Origin: Symbiodinium natans
Lineage: Eukaryota > Sar > Dinophyceae > Suessiales > Symbiodiniaceae
DNA length: 64,000 nucleotides
NCBI GenBank assembly: GCA_905221605.1
Contig: CAJNDS010000091.1
Location: forward strand, 586,283-650,282
Direction: 5' to 3'
Below, in pieces: positions 12,286 to 22,262 of this stretch. Position numbers and translations under genes: made by a program. The notes under the pieces are model-generated. The model made no database searches. It saw only the letters and a list, made by a program, of their open reading frames with translations, and had not been told where the DNA came from. Position 1 is the first letter of the stretch, and the number at the start of each line of letters is the position of its first letter.

Positions 12286-12911
12286 GGCCCTAAACCCCAA
12301 ACCTGAACCCCTACTTGGAGGTTGGGGTCATTATGACTAAGGTTGTAGCTAGGGTGTTGCAAGTCGTGTAGCTCTGGTGATGGCCTTCTTTAGGGCACTT
12401 ATAGCCCTACTTGTAAGTGCCAATGAAACTTCAAGCAAACCCTGATTCGTTCCACTGCAAATATTCAACCTGACTCATGACTTATACTTATTCCCAAGCT
12501 ACTAGACCATAGTCAGAACGTTATAGTCCGGAGTGAATGCAGGGTTCATGTGAATGGAAGGGAGTAGCTCCCTTCATGGCTTCCAGACACTCAAGAACCT
12601 GTGGTGCTCAGAGGAGCTTCGTAGCCTGATCATGTCTAAGTCCTACATTCTTAAGCCCAAGTGCACCGGACACATGTCCTACATTCCTAGACCATGTTGA
12701 GCTTCAGTGTCACCTTCATAGCTTGCATCTTGGGAAACATATACAGCCTCTAATCCCGAAAGCCCCAAAACTACAGCACAGCCTCATGCAGCGTACAGCG
12801 GTGCTCGCTTTTGTACGCCCTTCCTTTCGTCCTTATGCTTTTGCCGTCTGTGGCCGCGAACACTCGCTTTTGACTCAGGGAGTCCCCTCCGCGTCCAGGT
12901 TTAGGGACTAT

Positions 12912-13038
12912 GCTTGGAGGTTCAGGGTACTTATAACCCAACTATAAGTGTAGTTATAACTCACTTAAAAGCCCCGTAAGTACCCCAATAGGTAAGTACA
13001 GTCATGATTGGGTTACTAAGTACCACGAACCTGCAAGT
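12912..13038. mobile_element. Short TIR element, CTTGGAGGTTCA family
   Basis: Ends GCTTGGAGGTTCAGGGTACT and AGTACCACGAACCTGCAAGT are inverted copies. The core has TATAACCCAACTATAAGTG and GATTGGGTTACTAAG, shared with other members. Confidence 0.65.
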
Positions 13039-13257
13039 GGTGCTTGATTGCGGCATGGCAACCCCTGATTGCGCTGAGGAAGCGTGGATGTTCCCAGGGC
13101 AGGCGAGGCGTGAGACTTGGCACGGAAAGCCGAAGCTTAAAGGGCCCTAAACCCAAAACCCTAAACCCTAAGCACACCCAAAACTTACCCTAAGCCTAAA
13201 CCCGCCCTGAACCCTAAACCCTAAACCCTAAACCCTAAACCCTAAACCCTAAACCTC

Positions 13258-13338
13258 CGTGGCTCGGCCAGCCTATCAGGGTCGAAGTCTTGGCAAGGCT
13301 TGCCATCCGTGAGGAGGGCCAGCAGGAAGCGCGCAAGA
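13258..13338 (-). CDS. Candidate internal exon, unknown gene
   Basis: The block between a CCCTAAA tract and a TTTAGGG tract reads RFLLALLTDGKPCQDFDPDR on the minus strand. It has acceptor ATAAG|T and a donor at GA (or GT three bases on), in phase 2 at both ends. No competing plus frame was seen. The composition is clearly protein-like; the family is unknown. Confidence 0.48.
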
Positions 13339-16317
13339 CTTATGGGTTTAGGGTTTGGGGCTTGGGGTTTAGGGTTTAGGGTCTAGGGCTTAGGGTTTAG
13401 GGCTTAGGGTTTGGGAGCGAAAAACGCATGCCAGGTGGCGCGCTGCATGTGACTGGGCGGTCTTAACCTTCATTTCATTGTTTTGGATGGCTTGTCTAAT
13501 TTAAGAGACAAGTAGAATCGCGTGCCACCTTTGACTCTTCCTGGATATAGTCATCAGGCTTTGAACCACTAAACCCTAACACCGAAATCCCACACCCTAA
13601 GCCCTGCGAATGCAAGCCCAAAATCCCAAGCCCTGAGCCCTAAACCCCAAACTCCCAAGCCCTGCGCCCTAAACTCAAAACCCCAAGCCCCGAAACCGAA
13701 AAAGCCGAAGCTCTGAACATATCCCAACCGACCTTGGGCTTCTTCTTCTTGCTGCCAGTGTCCTCCAGGTCTGCGCAAACCTCCACAGCGACACGGATTG
13801 AATCTCTCGGTTTTCCTTACGTAGGGCTCGTAGAGAAATCAAGGAGTATAGTAGCAATTACAAATGTGATGGAGACCCATTCCTTCCTTTCCCCCTAGCG
13901 AAAGTTGCTTGAGCGAGTTACAGTTTCGGATCAGGGTTCAGGGCTTAAGTTTTATTTATATCCCTGGAGTACCTGCAGCCCCGAAGGCATTCCGAAACCA
14001 ACGCCCCCCCCCCCCCCCCCCCAGCAGTTTTGAACATCAGAATCTAAACGCGCCACCGAACTGGCAAGAAAGGGTTCGAACAGATATTTCAAGAAATTGA
14101 GAACATGAAGAAGCATAACCCTTAATCCTAAACCCTAAACCCTAAACACTGAACCCTGAACCCTAAACCCTGCATATCCCAAGGGACTGAAGTCTGAGAA
14201 ATCTCCACAGATTTCGAGCAAGAAGTGCGCTTTGCTCAGAGGGACCAAGGGAGCGTCAAGTGGCGATGAAAGGTCTTAAGCTTCCTTTTTTTGGCAGCCC
14301 TAAACTCTAAACCTAACCCCAAACATCCCCAAACCCTAAACCCAAGGAAGGTTTAGGTCGGTGTTGGTTTAGGGCGCCGCACCCTTGGGCCACGCGACCA
14401 TGGGGAAATGACAACAATCCTGACCGCCCGTGTTGGGGAAAGTTTAGGGTTTAGGGTTAAGAAGGTCAACGCAAAGCCCGCAACCCCTTGTGAGAATTGG
14501 TGTCCCGCCCCGCCCCATACCTTCACCAGCCTTGTCTAGGGCATCACGCAGTTCCCGAACCTCTGCAAGGGAAGGCTGTTCGCACCAACCCTCGTTGGAG
14601 ATTCGAGGGCTGGTCGCCTCTAAACCTCAAAAACTCTGATCAGGGTTCGGGTTTAGGGTTTAATTAGGGTTTAGGGTGTAGGGTTTAGGGTATAGGGTTT
14701 AGGGCCTAGTGCGGCTGAGGGCTTCCTAGCAAGTTGCAGGCGGAGGGGGGCAGACGGCAAGGTGAAGTTGAACGCAACTGCCAAACTTCGTGTTTAGGGT
14801 TTAGGGTTTAGGGTTTGGGGTTTAGGGCATGCAATGGTGTTCGGCGTCTGCACGTCCATCGACTCGCCCGTGGGAGCTGTACGCTGAAACATGGGCGGAG
14901 AGCCTGTGCATTCAAACATCGAAGGGAGCAGTGCCCGCGTTGACTGTATAAACCTTCTATTGCTCCCTAGATCCTGAACCTAAACCCTAAACCTTTAAAC
15001 CCTAAACCCTAAACCCTAAAGCCTAAACCCTAGCAAAACATCACAGATCATTGCTGAGATGCAGATACATCCGAGGCTGCACCAGGTGCTCAATGCCGGC
15101 GCAAGCATTTTATGGAGCTAAGGGTTGAGGGTTGCGGGTTTAGGGTTTGGGGTTTAGGGTGTAGGGCCTCTTGCATTTGGTCCAAAGCTCTTCTGCGCAA
15201 CTTCAGACCCTAAACCTCTAAACCCTTAACCTAAAACCCTACACCTTAAACACTAAATCCTAAACACTGAACCCTGAATCCTCAACTCTAGACCGGAACT
15301 GGGTACCAGGGCTTTGAGCTTTCGGCTTAGGGTTTCATAGGGTTTAGCGCCCATGGGGCTGAGAGCTTGGGTTTCGGGTTTGCAGTTTAAAAAGGCAGGG
15401 CTTAGGGGCTTCAGGTTTTTGGGTTTAGGGTGTCGGGTTTAGGGTTGCAGCCGTCCCAGGTGCTAAACCCTATTCTCTCAACCCTGAACCCTAAACCCTA
15501 AATTATAGGGCTCCGATGTTTAGGGACTAGTGCTCGTCGGGTCTTCAACAAGGCATGTCATGTAGGGTTTTAGGGTGCTCAGGGTTTAGAAGGCTGTGGA
15601 TGAAAGGGTTTAATTAGGGCTTGCAGGGCTTATAGGGTCCTAAGCCCTAAGCCCTCAGCCCTAAGCCCTAAGCCCTAAACCCTAAACCCTAAAACCTTTC
15701 AGAAAAAACCCTAACCCTAACAGCGGGCCTTGGGGCTCAGGAGCCGGGGCCGAGAAGGCTAGAACACAGCCTCTAAACTCTCCAGATACCTCCCCCCCCT
15801 CCCGCCCCCCCAAAAAAGAGGTTTAGGGCATAGGGTTTAGTAGGGTCTTTTGGGTTTATGGGAGTATCTCAATCATCCAGAATGTCCCCAAAAAGCCTAT
15901 TGTCTACAGTGTTGAAACGTGTTAGGGAGTATCATGATGCAAAAGCAGGAGGTCATGAGCTGGGGTCGGCAGCCACCGGCCACACCAAAAAAACAAAAAA
16001 TGAAAAGCCGAGGACCGACCCCAAGCCCTGTGCCCTGAAACCTACAGTAGGGCTCCTTTTACCTACTCTTCTTTGGGGGGGGGGGGGGGGGTTGTGCCCT
16101 GCATTGAGGGGCGTATCCCTATACAGACCTATCCCTTAACCCTAAAGCCTAAAACCCCAAAACCCAAAACCCTAAACTCTAAGCCCTAAACCCTAAGCCC
16201 TAACCCTGTCTGACCCCCCTAAACCCCAAACCCCCTGAACTCTAAGCCCTTAACCTAAACCCTAAACCCTAAGCCCAAAACCCTAAACCCTAAACCCTAA
16301 ACCCTAAACCCGGAGAC

Positions 16318-16352
16318 CCTGGAGCCTTGGACGCCTTGACATGCTCGGCTGC
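16318..16352 (-). CDS. Candidate short exon, unknown gene
   Basis: A 35-nt minus-strand block with acceptor CCCAG|GCA, donor GG|GTCTCC and peptide AAEHVKASKAP. It sits in a 57-bp core between CCCTAAA and TTTAGGG tracts. Too short to judge alone. Confidence 0.3.
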
Positions 16353-16363
16353 CTGGGGAATCC

Positions 16364-16645
16364 TGACGGGTTTAGGGTTTAGGGTTTAGGGGTTTAGAGT
16401 TTTGGGGTTTAGGGGTTTAGGGTTGAAGGTTTAGGGTTTAGTAGGGTTTAAGGTGTAGGGTTTAGGGGTTCAGGGGTTTAGGGGTTTAGGGGTTTAGGGT
16501 TTAGCAGGGTTTAGGGGTTAGGGTTTGAGGTGTAGGGTTTAGGGGTTTAGGGGTTTAGGGCTTTATGGTATTAGGGGATTAGGGGTTTAGGAGGAGGGGG
16601 GGCGGGAGGGGTTTAGGGGTTTAGGGGTTTAGGGGTTTCGGGTTG
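16364..16645 (+). repeat. TTTAGGG/TTTAGGGG mixed array
   Basis: A long G-rich array in which an 8-base TTTAGGGG unit dominates over the 7-base unit. Similar 8-base units occur at 22738-22800. Confidence 0.85.
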
Positions 16646-17261
16646 AAAGTCGACTCGGCCTGAGGCTTTCAAGGTGTGGCGGTTTTGGGCCACTCTCTAG
16701 ACCGTACCTTCGAAACAGCAAAAGTCCAAAAAGACCTAAACCCGCAGACCCAATCGGGTAGAGTACCCCTGCAACAAATAAAGCCTAGAGCATCCTTTGA
16801 TACACTAGTCCGCGCACGCGTACAATGCGCTCAAAGAACAAAAACACCTTGATGCTCAAACAAAAAAAGCGCGCGTCAAATACTGACCTGGAACGACAGC
16901 ATCTCTCGCTCAGCCCCCCAAACCCTCGAGTGTCCCTAACTCCTAGAAATATACCCTAAACTTCGGCGTTCCGGGGATTAGGGTTTAAGGTTAACCCTAA
17001 ACCATTAAACCGCTTATTGCAACTCCGTACCCCAATTATACCCAAAAGGGGTGGCGGCCCGTCTGATCCACTGCGAACAGCTACGCTTTCTGAGCCCTGA
17101 GCCCTAAACCGAAAAGTTCCCCAAGCCCCAAATCACTATAAAGCCCTCTACCGAAACACCCGAAGACCCTTTACACCCTCATCCTAGACCCTAAACCCTA
17201 AACCCTAAACCCTAAACCACTCTTTCATATATAATATAAATGTTAATGGCTTTGCGGGCAA

Positions 17262-17780
17262 GGTCCGAAAATTAGTGGGCAAGGTCCGAAAATTAGCGGG
17301 CAAGGTCCGAAAATTAGCGGGCAAGGTCCGAAAATTAGCGGGCAAGGTCCGAAAATCAGCGGGCAAGGTCCGAAAATCAGCGGGCAAGGTCCGAAAATCA
17401 GTGGGCAAGGTCCATTGGCTGCCCCACGACCTTGCCCACTAATTTTCGGACCTTGCCCGCTGACCCACGACCTTGCCCACTGATTTTCGGACCTTGCCCA
17501 CTAATTTTCGGACCTTGCCCGCTAATTTTCGGACCTTGCCCGCTAATTTTCGGACCCGGGAAAGGCCCGAAAATTAGCGGGCAAGGTCCGAAAATTAGTG
17601 GGCAAGGTCCGAAAATTAGCGGGCAAGGTCCGAAAATTAGCGGGCAAGGTCCGAAAATTAGCGGGCAAGGTCCGAAAATTAGCGGGCAAGGTCCGAAAAT
17701 TAGCGGGCAAGGTCCGAAAATTAGCGGGCAAGGTCCGAAAATTAGCGGGCAAGGTCCGAAAATCAGTGGGCAAGGTCCTT

Positions 17781-17782
<2 letters not shown>
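17262..17782. repeat. 21-bp tandem repeat in inverted blocks
   Basis: The unit AAGGTCCGAAAATTAGCGGGC is repeated about 7 times forward (17262-17411), about 6 times inverted (17434-17555), then about 10 times forward (17563-17778). Because 21 is divisible by 3, every frame stays open as a 7-residue repeat (GKVRKLA, RTLPANF, ISGQGPK), so the long frames here are not evidence of genes. The inverted blocks could fold into a long hairpin. Confidence 0.93.

Positions 17783-17874
<92 letters not shown>
17783..17874. repeat. C homopolymer, 92 bases
   Basis: An unbroken run of C directly next to the 21-bp array. The length may be affected by sequencing error. Confidence 0.9.
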
Positions 17875-17877
<3 letters not shown>

Positions 17878-18137
17878 CCACCCCACCCCATGCACTGGGT
17901 CATTTGCAAAGCCACTGGCTGGCATGAGGATTGAGGAGCCTTAAAATTTAGGGTTCAAGGGTTCAGGGCTGAGGGTTCTACGGTGGTTGAATGTTCAGGG
18001 ACAAGAGCGTAGGGTTAAGAATTTGGGTTGCGTGTGAAACTTTTATTGTCTTAATGGTATGGGATTCTCTGGGTGGGTGGGTACTTTTCGGGCGCTTGAA
18101 AGGCTGCCAGCCTAGTGAATGCTTGAACTTTGAGATG

Positions 18138-18350
18138 CTGAACCCTAAACCCTAAACCCTAAACCCTAAACCCTAAACCCTAAACCCTAAGTTGGCTGGC
18201 GGCCTCGGGTTCTCCAATGCGCGCTGGAGCATGCCCTGGAACACCTTGCCGGGGGTTTAGGGTTTAGGGTTTAGGGTTTAGGGTTTAGGGTTTAGGGTTT
18301 AGGGTTTAGGGTTTAGGGTTTCGGGTTTAGGGTTTAGGGTTTAGGGTTTC
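18138..18350. repeat. Facing CCCTAAA and TTTAGGG tracts
   Basis: CCCTAAA units (18138-18190) and TTTAGGG units (18252-18350) flank a 61-bp core holding the candidate exon at 18197-18244. Degenerate TTTCGGG units continue to about 18480. Confidence 0.88.
18197..18244 (-). CDS. Candidate internal exon, unknown gene
   Basis: A 48-nt minus-strand block with acceptor GGCAAG|GTG and a GC donor (CCA|GCCAAC), phase 0 at both ends. It reads VFQGMLQRALENPRPP. The GC donor and AG|G acceptor match the splice style of the long PPR gene. Confidence 0.42.
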
Positions 18351-19786
18351 GGGTTTCGGGTTTGGGGTTTAGGGTTTCGGGTTTCGGGTTTCCAGTTCAG
18401 GGTTTAGGGTTTCGGGGCCCGGGTTTAGGGTTTAGGGTTTCGGGTTTCGGGTATCAGGGTTTGAGGGTCTCAGGGTTTGGGATCATGGCTGTGAGGGGAT
18501 TCGTTTTTGTTGGGGGATTCTGTGGCTACGTTCTTTTGATGTTTGGGCTTGGTGGTTCAGGGTGTTTGGGGTTCAGGGTGTTTGGGGGGGCTGGGGGTTT
18601 AGGGTTTTGGGGCTGAGGGTTTGGGGTTTAGGCTTGGAGTTTGGGTTTTGGAGTTTGGGTCTTGGGTGTGGGTGTTGGGTTTTGGGGTTTTTGGGTTTGA
18701 GGTCTCCCTAAACCCTAAACCCTAAACCCTAAACCCTAAACCCTAAACCCTAAACCCTAAACCCTAAACCCTAAACCCTGAGTCTTCGGCTTGCTGGTTT
18801 GGGATTTGGGGTTTGGGGGGGCGGGGGGTCTGAGGTCTGGTGTTTATGCCCTGGGTGTTGGGCATTGCTTGTTGGTTTCGGGCTTAGGGCTTAGGGCTTA
18901 GGGCTTAGGGTTTAGGGTTTAGGGTTTAGGGTTTAGGGTTTAGGGTTTAGGGTTTAGGATGTAGGTTTTAGGGTTGTAGCGCTGTTTTGTTCTTTTTCCC
19001 TAGCTAGGGACAAATTAGTGTTTAATTCGACATAGAGCCAGTTTCAAAGGATGCTTCGAGGGCGGAAGGGTCTAGGGTTTAGGGTTTAGGGTTTAGGGTT
19101 TAGGGTTTAGGGTTAACCTAAACCCTATACCGTATACCGGTTTATGGTTGTGGGCTGAGGGCTCACCTAAACCCTGAAATCTAAGTAGAGTCCTTCGACC
19201 CAGCAAACCACAGACGCCCAAATCCGCTTGTTTGGGATGAAGCCTTGAAGTAGCCTTTTAACTTGGGAGGTTCCCCCCTTATCCTAAGAGTCCTTAATAG
19301 GAATTCTAGTAACTAGTACCCCCCCCCCCCCCATGAGAATCCCAAAACCCTAGAAGCGGAAACCCGAAGACCTAAAAGCCAATCAAACTCAAAAACCTTA
19401 GACGAGGTCTTTGTTTAGGGTTTAGGGTTTCGGGTTGACCACGAAAAGCGTTGCCCTCATGGTCCCAAACTAATCGGCATTTCGGGTTGAGGGTTCTGAG
19501 GCGGGTTCGATTTCGACTTAGGGACGCCTAAGGTTTAGGGTTTAGGGTTTAGGGTTTAGGGTTTAGGGTTTAGGGTTTAGGGTTTAGGGTTTGGGGTTTT
19601 TGAACAGACCACTCATGAAGGGCAGCCTGCCTGCTGCGTCTCGATCTCCTTCTGCTTGGCCTCCTGCAGGAGAAGGTGTGGGCCTAAACCCTAAACCCTA
19701 AACCCTAAACCCTAAACCCTAAACCCTAAACCTAAACCCTAAACCCTAAACCCGAAACCCTAAACCCTATACGATTTTGCGATGCC

Positions 19787-22159
19787 CTACTTATAATGCC
19801 CCAAACGCACAGGATCTTGCCACCTCCCACTTTTCTCATAGGCGCACAGATGCCGGTGGAAAAACTGATCTCGCATGTGCGAAAGCAAAATCAGAGTCGA
19901 CAGCGACTCATAAACTTTCTCACAAGCTCTGATGCTGGAATGGAATCCCGTCTGGTCTGGCACTACTCTGGCAATCGGCATCTGCAAAAGCAAATTCATG
20001 GCCTTCTGCCACTCCCCACCTTTCTCAAAGGCGCTGATGCAAGCATTGAAGCTGATTGTGTTTGGCAGAACCCTAGCCCTGGGCATCTGCGACAGCAAAT
20101 GCACCGCCATCAGCCACTGACCACCTTTCTCACAGGCGCTGACGGCAGCAGAGAAGCTGATCTCGTTCGGTGCCACTCTGGCCATGGGCATCTGCGATAG
20201 CAACTGCAGGGCCAGCTGCCACTCACCACCTTTCTCAAAGGCGCTAATGCAGGCATTGAAGCTTCTGTCAGTTTGCAGAACTCTGGCCATGGGCATCTGC
20301 GAAAACAAATGCAGGGCCAGTAGCCACTCACCGGCTTTCCCACACACGCTAATGCAGGCATTGAAGCTGACCTCGGTTTGAGAAACACTGGAAGTCGGCA
20401 TCTGCGAAAGCAAATGTAAGCCCTTCTGCCATGCTCCAACTTTCGCGAAAGCGCTGATGCAGGCATTGAAGCTGATTGTGTTTGGCACAACCCGAGCCAT
20501 GGGCATCTGGGACAGCAGATGCAAGGCCATCGGCCACTCGCCACCTTTCTCACAGGCACTCATGGCAGCGGAGAAGCTGATCTCGTTTGGCTCAGCACTG
20601 GCAATCGGCATCTGCGAAAGCAAATGCAGGGACCTCTCCCACTCACCAGATTTCTCAAAGGCGCTAATGCAGGCATTGAAGCTGATGGTGTTTGGCACCA
20701 CTCTGGCCAATGGCATGCGCGCAAGCACATGCAAGGCCTTTTGCCACTCACCAGCTTTCTCAAAGGCGCTGATGCAGGCATTGAAGCTGATCTCGGTTGA
20801 ACGGGCTCCGGCCGTCGGCATCTGAAACAGCAAATGTAGGGCCCTCTGCCACTCACCGCCTTTTTCACAGGCGCTAATGCAGGCATTGAAGCTAATATCG
20901 TTTGGCACAACCCTGGCCGTCGGCATCTGCGACAGCAAATGCAAGGCCATCTGCCACCCACCAGCTCGCCCGCACGCACCGATGCCGGCACTGAAGCTGA
21001 TCACGTTTGGCACCACTTTGGCCATCGGCATCTGCGATAGCAAATGAACGCCCAGCTGCCATTCACCACCTGTCTGACAAGCACTGATGGCAGAACTGAA
21101 GCTGACCTCATTGGGCACTACTCTGGCCATGGGCATCTGTGAAAGCAAATGCAGGGCCATCGGCCACTCCCCGGCTTTCCCACATGCCCCCATGCCGGCA
21201 CTGAAGCTGATGACGTTGGGCGCCACTTTCGCCGTCGGCATCTGCGACAGCATATGCATGGCCATCTGCCACGCACCGACTTTCTCAAAGGCGCTGATGC
21301 AGGCATTAAAGCTGATTGCGTTTGGCACAATCCTGGCCATCGGCATCTGCATAAACAAGCGAAGGGCCGTCTGCCACTCACCACCATTCTCACAGGCGCT
21401 GATGCCAGCATTGAAGCTGATCTCGTTGGGGAAAACTCTGACTGTCGGCATCTGCGAGAGCAACTGCAAAGCCATCTGCCACTCACCAGATTTCTCGCAG
21501 GCGCTAATGCCAGCATTGAAACTGATCACGTCAGGCAGAACCGGCAACTCTGAAAGCAAATGCAAGGCCTTCTGCCACGCGTTGCCAGTAGCACAGGCAC
21601 TGATGCCGGCATTGAAGCTGATCGCGTTTGGCACAAGTCTGGCAGTCGGCATCTGAGAAAGCAAGTTCAGGGCCCTCTGCCATTCGCCGGCTTTCTCGCA
21701 GGCGCTGATGCCTGCATTGAAGCTGATCTCGTTCGGCGTCGTTCTGGCTGTAGGCATCTGCGAAAGCAGTTGTAGAGCCGTCTGCCACTCACTAGATTTT
21801 TCACAGGCGCTAATTCCAGCATTGAAGCTGACCTCATTTGGCACAACTCTTGCTGCCGGCATCTGCGCAAGCAGCTGTAGAGCCAGCTGCCACTGCCGGC
21901 CCTTCTCGCAAGCTGTGATGGCGGCACTGAAGCAGTAGACATGGGGCACAGTACTTGACGCAAAGATGTCGGCCAGGATTTTCACACCGGCTTGCCACTG
22001 AGTGTCCCTTGCGCAGGCCACGATGGCGCGGGCGTAAGCTCTGCCATCTCCTCCCGGTAGCTTCGGCAGCCGCCCGATCGCCTCCTGCCAGTCTTGTCTC
22101 CGACTCGGATTCGCCGCAGGTTCGACGCAAGCCTTGCGATCCATTCCAGGCGTGGCCAT
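19787..22159 (-). CDS. Intronless PPR-repeat protein, 790 aa
   Basis: Start ATG at 22159 and stop TAG at 19787; one uninterrupted frame. After about 40 residues with no recognised domain come one degenerate and about 20 PPR motifs of 35 residues, of the form ISFNACISACEKGGEWQ...LLSQMP-TARVVPN, then a degraded end (about residue 730 on). Motif 4 is shortened to about 31 residues. PPR proteins bind single-stranded RNA, usually in plastids or mitochondria, one motif per base; this family role is established, the target here is not. Motif-to-motif DNA identity is high (105-bp period), so the array expanded recently. Unlike its neighbour it has no introns, so it may be a retrogene, but I see no spliced-leader relic or poly(A) trace. 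It lies directly between telomeric tracts on both sides. There is no clear targeting peptide. Confidence 0.93.
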   Translation of the reverse strand: MATPGMDRKACVEPAANPSRRQDWQEAIGRLPKLPGGDGRAYARAIVACARDTQWQAGVKILADIFASSTVPHVYCFSAAITACEKGRQWQLALQLLAQMPAARVVPNEVSFNAGISACEKSSEWQTALQLLSQMPTARTTPNEISFNAGISACEKAGEWQRALNLLSQMPTARLVPNAISFNAGISACATGNAWQKALHLLSELPVLPDVISFNAGISACEKSGEWQMALQLLSQMPTVRVFPNEISFNAGISACENGGEWQTALRLFMQMPMARIVPNAISFNACISAFEKVGAWQMAMHMLSQMPTAKVAPNVISFSAGMGACGKAGEWPMALHLLSQMPMARVVPNEVSFSSAISACQTGGEWQLGVHLLSQMPMAKVVPNVISFSAGIGACGRAGGWQMALHLLSQMPTARVVPNDISFNACISACEKGGEWQRALHLLFQMPTAGARSTEISFNACISAFEKAGEWQKALHVLARMPLARVVPNTISFNACISAFEKSGEWERSLHLLSQMPIASAEPNEISFSAAMSACEKGGEWPMALHLLSQMPMARVVPNTISFNACISAFAKVGAWQKGLHLLSQMPTSSVSQTEVSFNACISVCGKAGEWLLALHLFSQMPMARVLQTDRSFNACISAFEKGGEWQLALQLLSQMPMARVAPNEISFSAAVSACEKGGQWLMAVHLLSQMPRARVLPNTISFNACISAFEKGGEWQKAMNLLLQMPIARVVPDQTGFHSSIRACEKVYESLSTLILLSHMRDQFFHRHLCAYEKSGRWQDPVRLGHYK

Positions 22160-22262
22160 TCTAGGTCTTTATACTCCCCATCAACGACCCTATAGCTAGA
22201 AATAGCATTAGGGTTTAGGGTGTAGGGTTTAGGGTTTAGGGTTTAGGGTTTAGGGCCCTCAC

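Larger units (their letters stand above)
13339..19786. other. Repeat-dense segment without an assembled gene
   Basis: Alternating telomeric tracts, a C run at about 14007-14022, TTTAGGGG arrays, the 21-bp inverted array with the 92-base C run, and two candidate exons at 16318-16352 and 18197-18244. Other frames translate repeats. Confidence 0.6.

Noticed and set aside
17398-17944. Overlapping frames of 109-175 codons on both strands
   Set aside because: They are translations of the 21-bp array and the C run; every frame stays open because 21 is a multiple of 3.
19787-22159. CRISPR-like regular repeats
   Set aside because: The 105-bp period is coding, has no unique spacers, and the organism is eukaryotic. 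The 21-bp array also has no spacers.
19796-22164. Several plus-strand and other minus frames over the intronless PPR gene
   Set aside because: Shadows of the 105-bp repeat; only the 790-codon frame gives the PPR motif.
22160-22260. Spliced-leader relic upstream of the intronless PPR gene
   Set aside because: No match to the conserved CCATTTTGGCTCAAG-type core in the 100 bp before the ATG.
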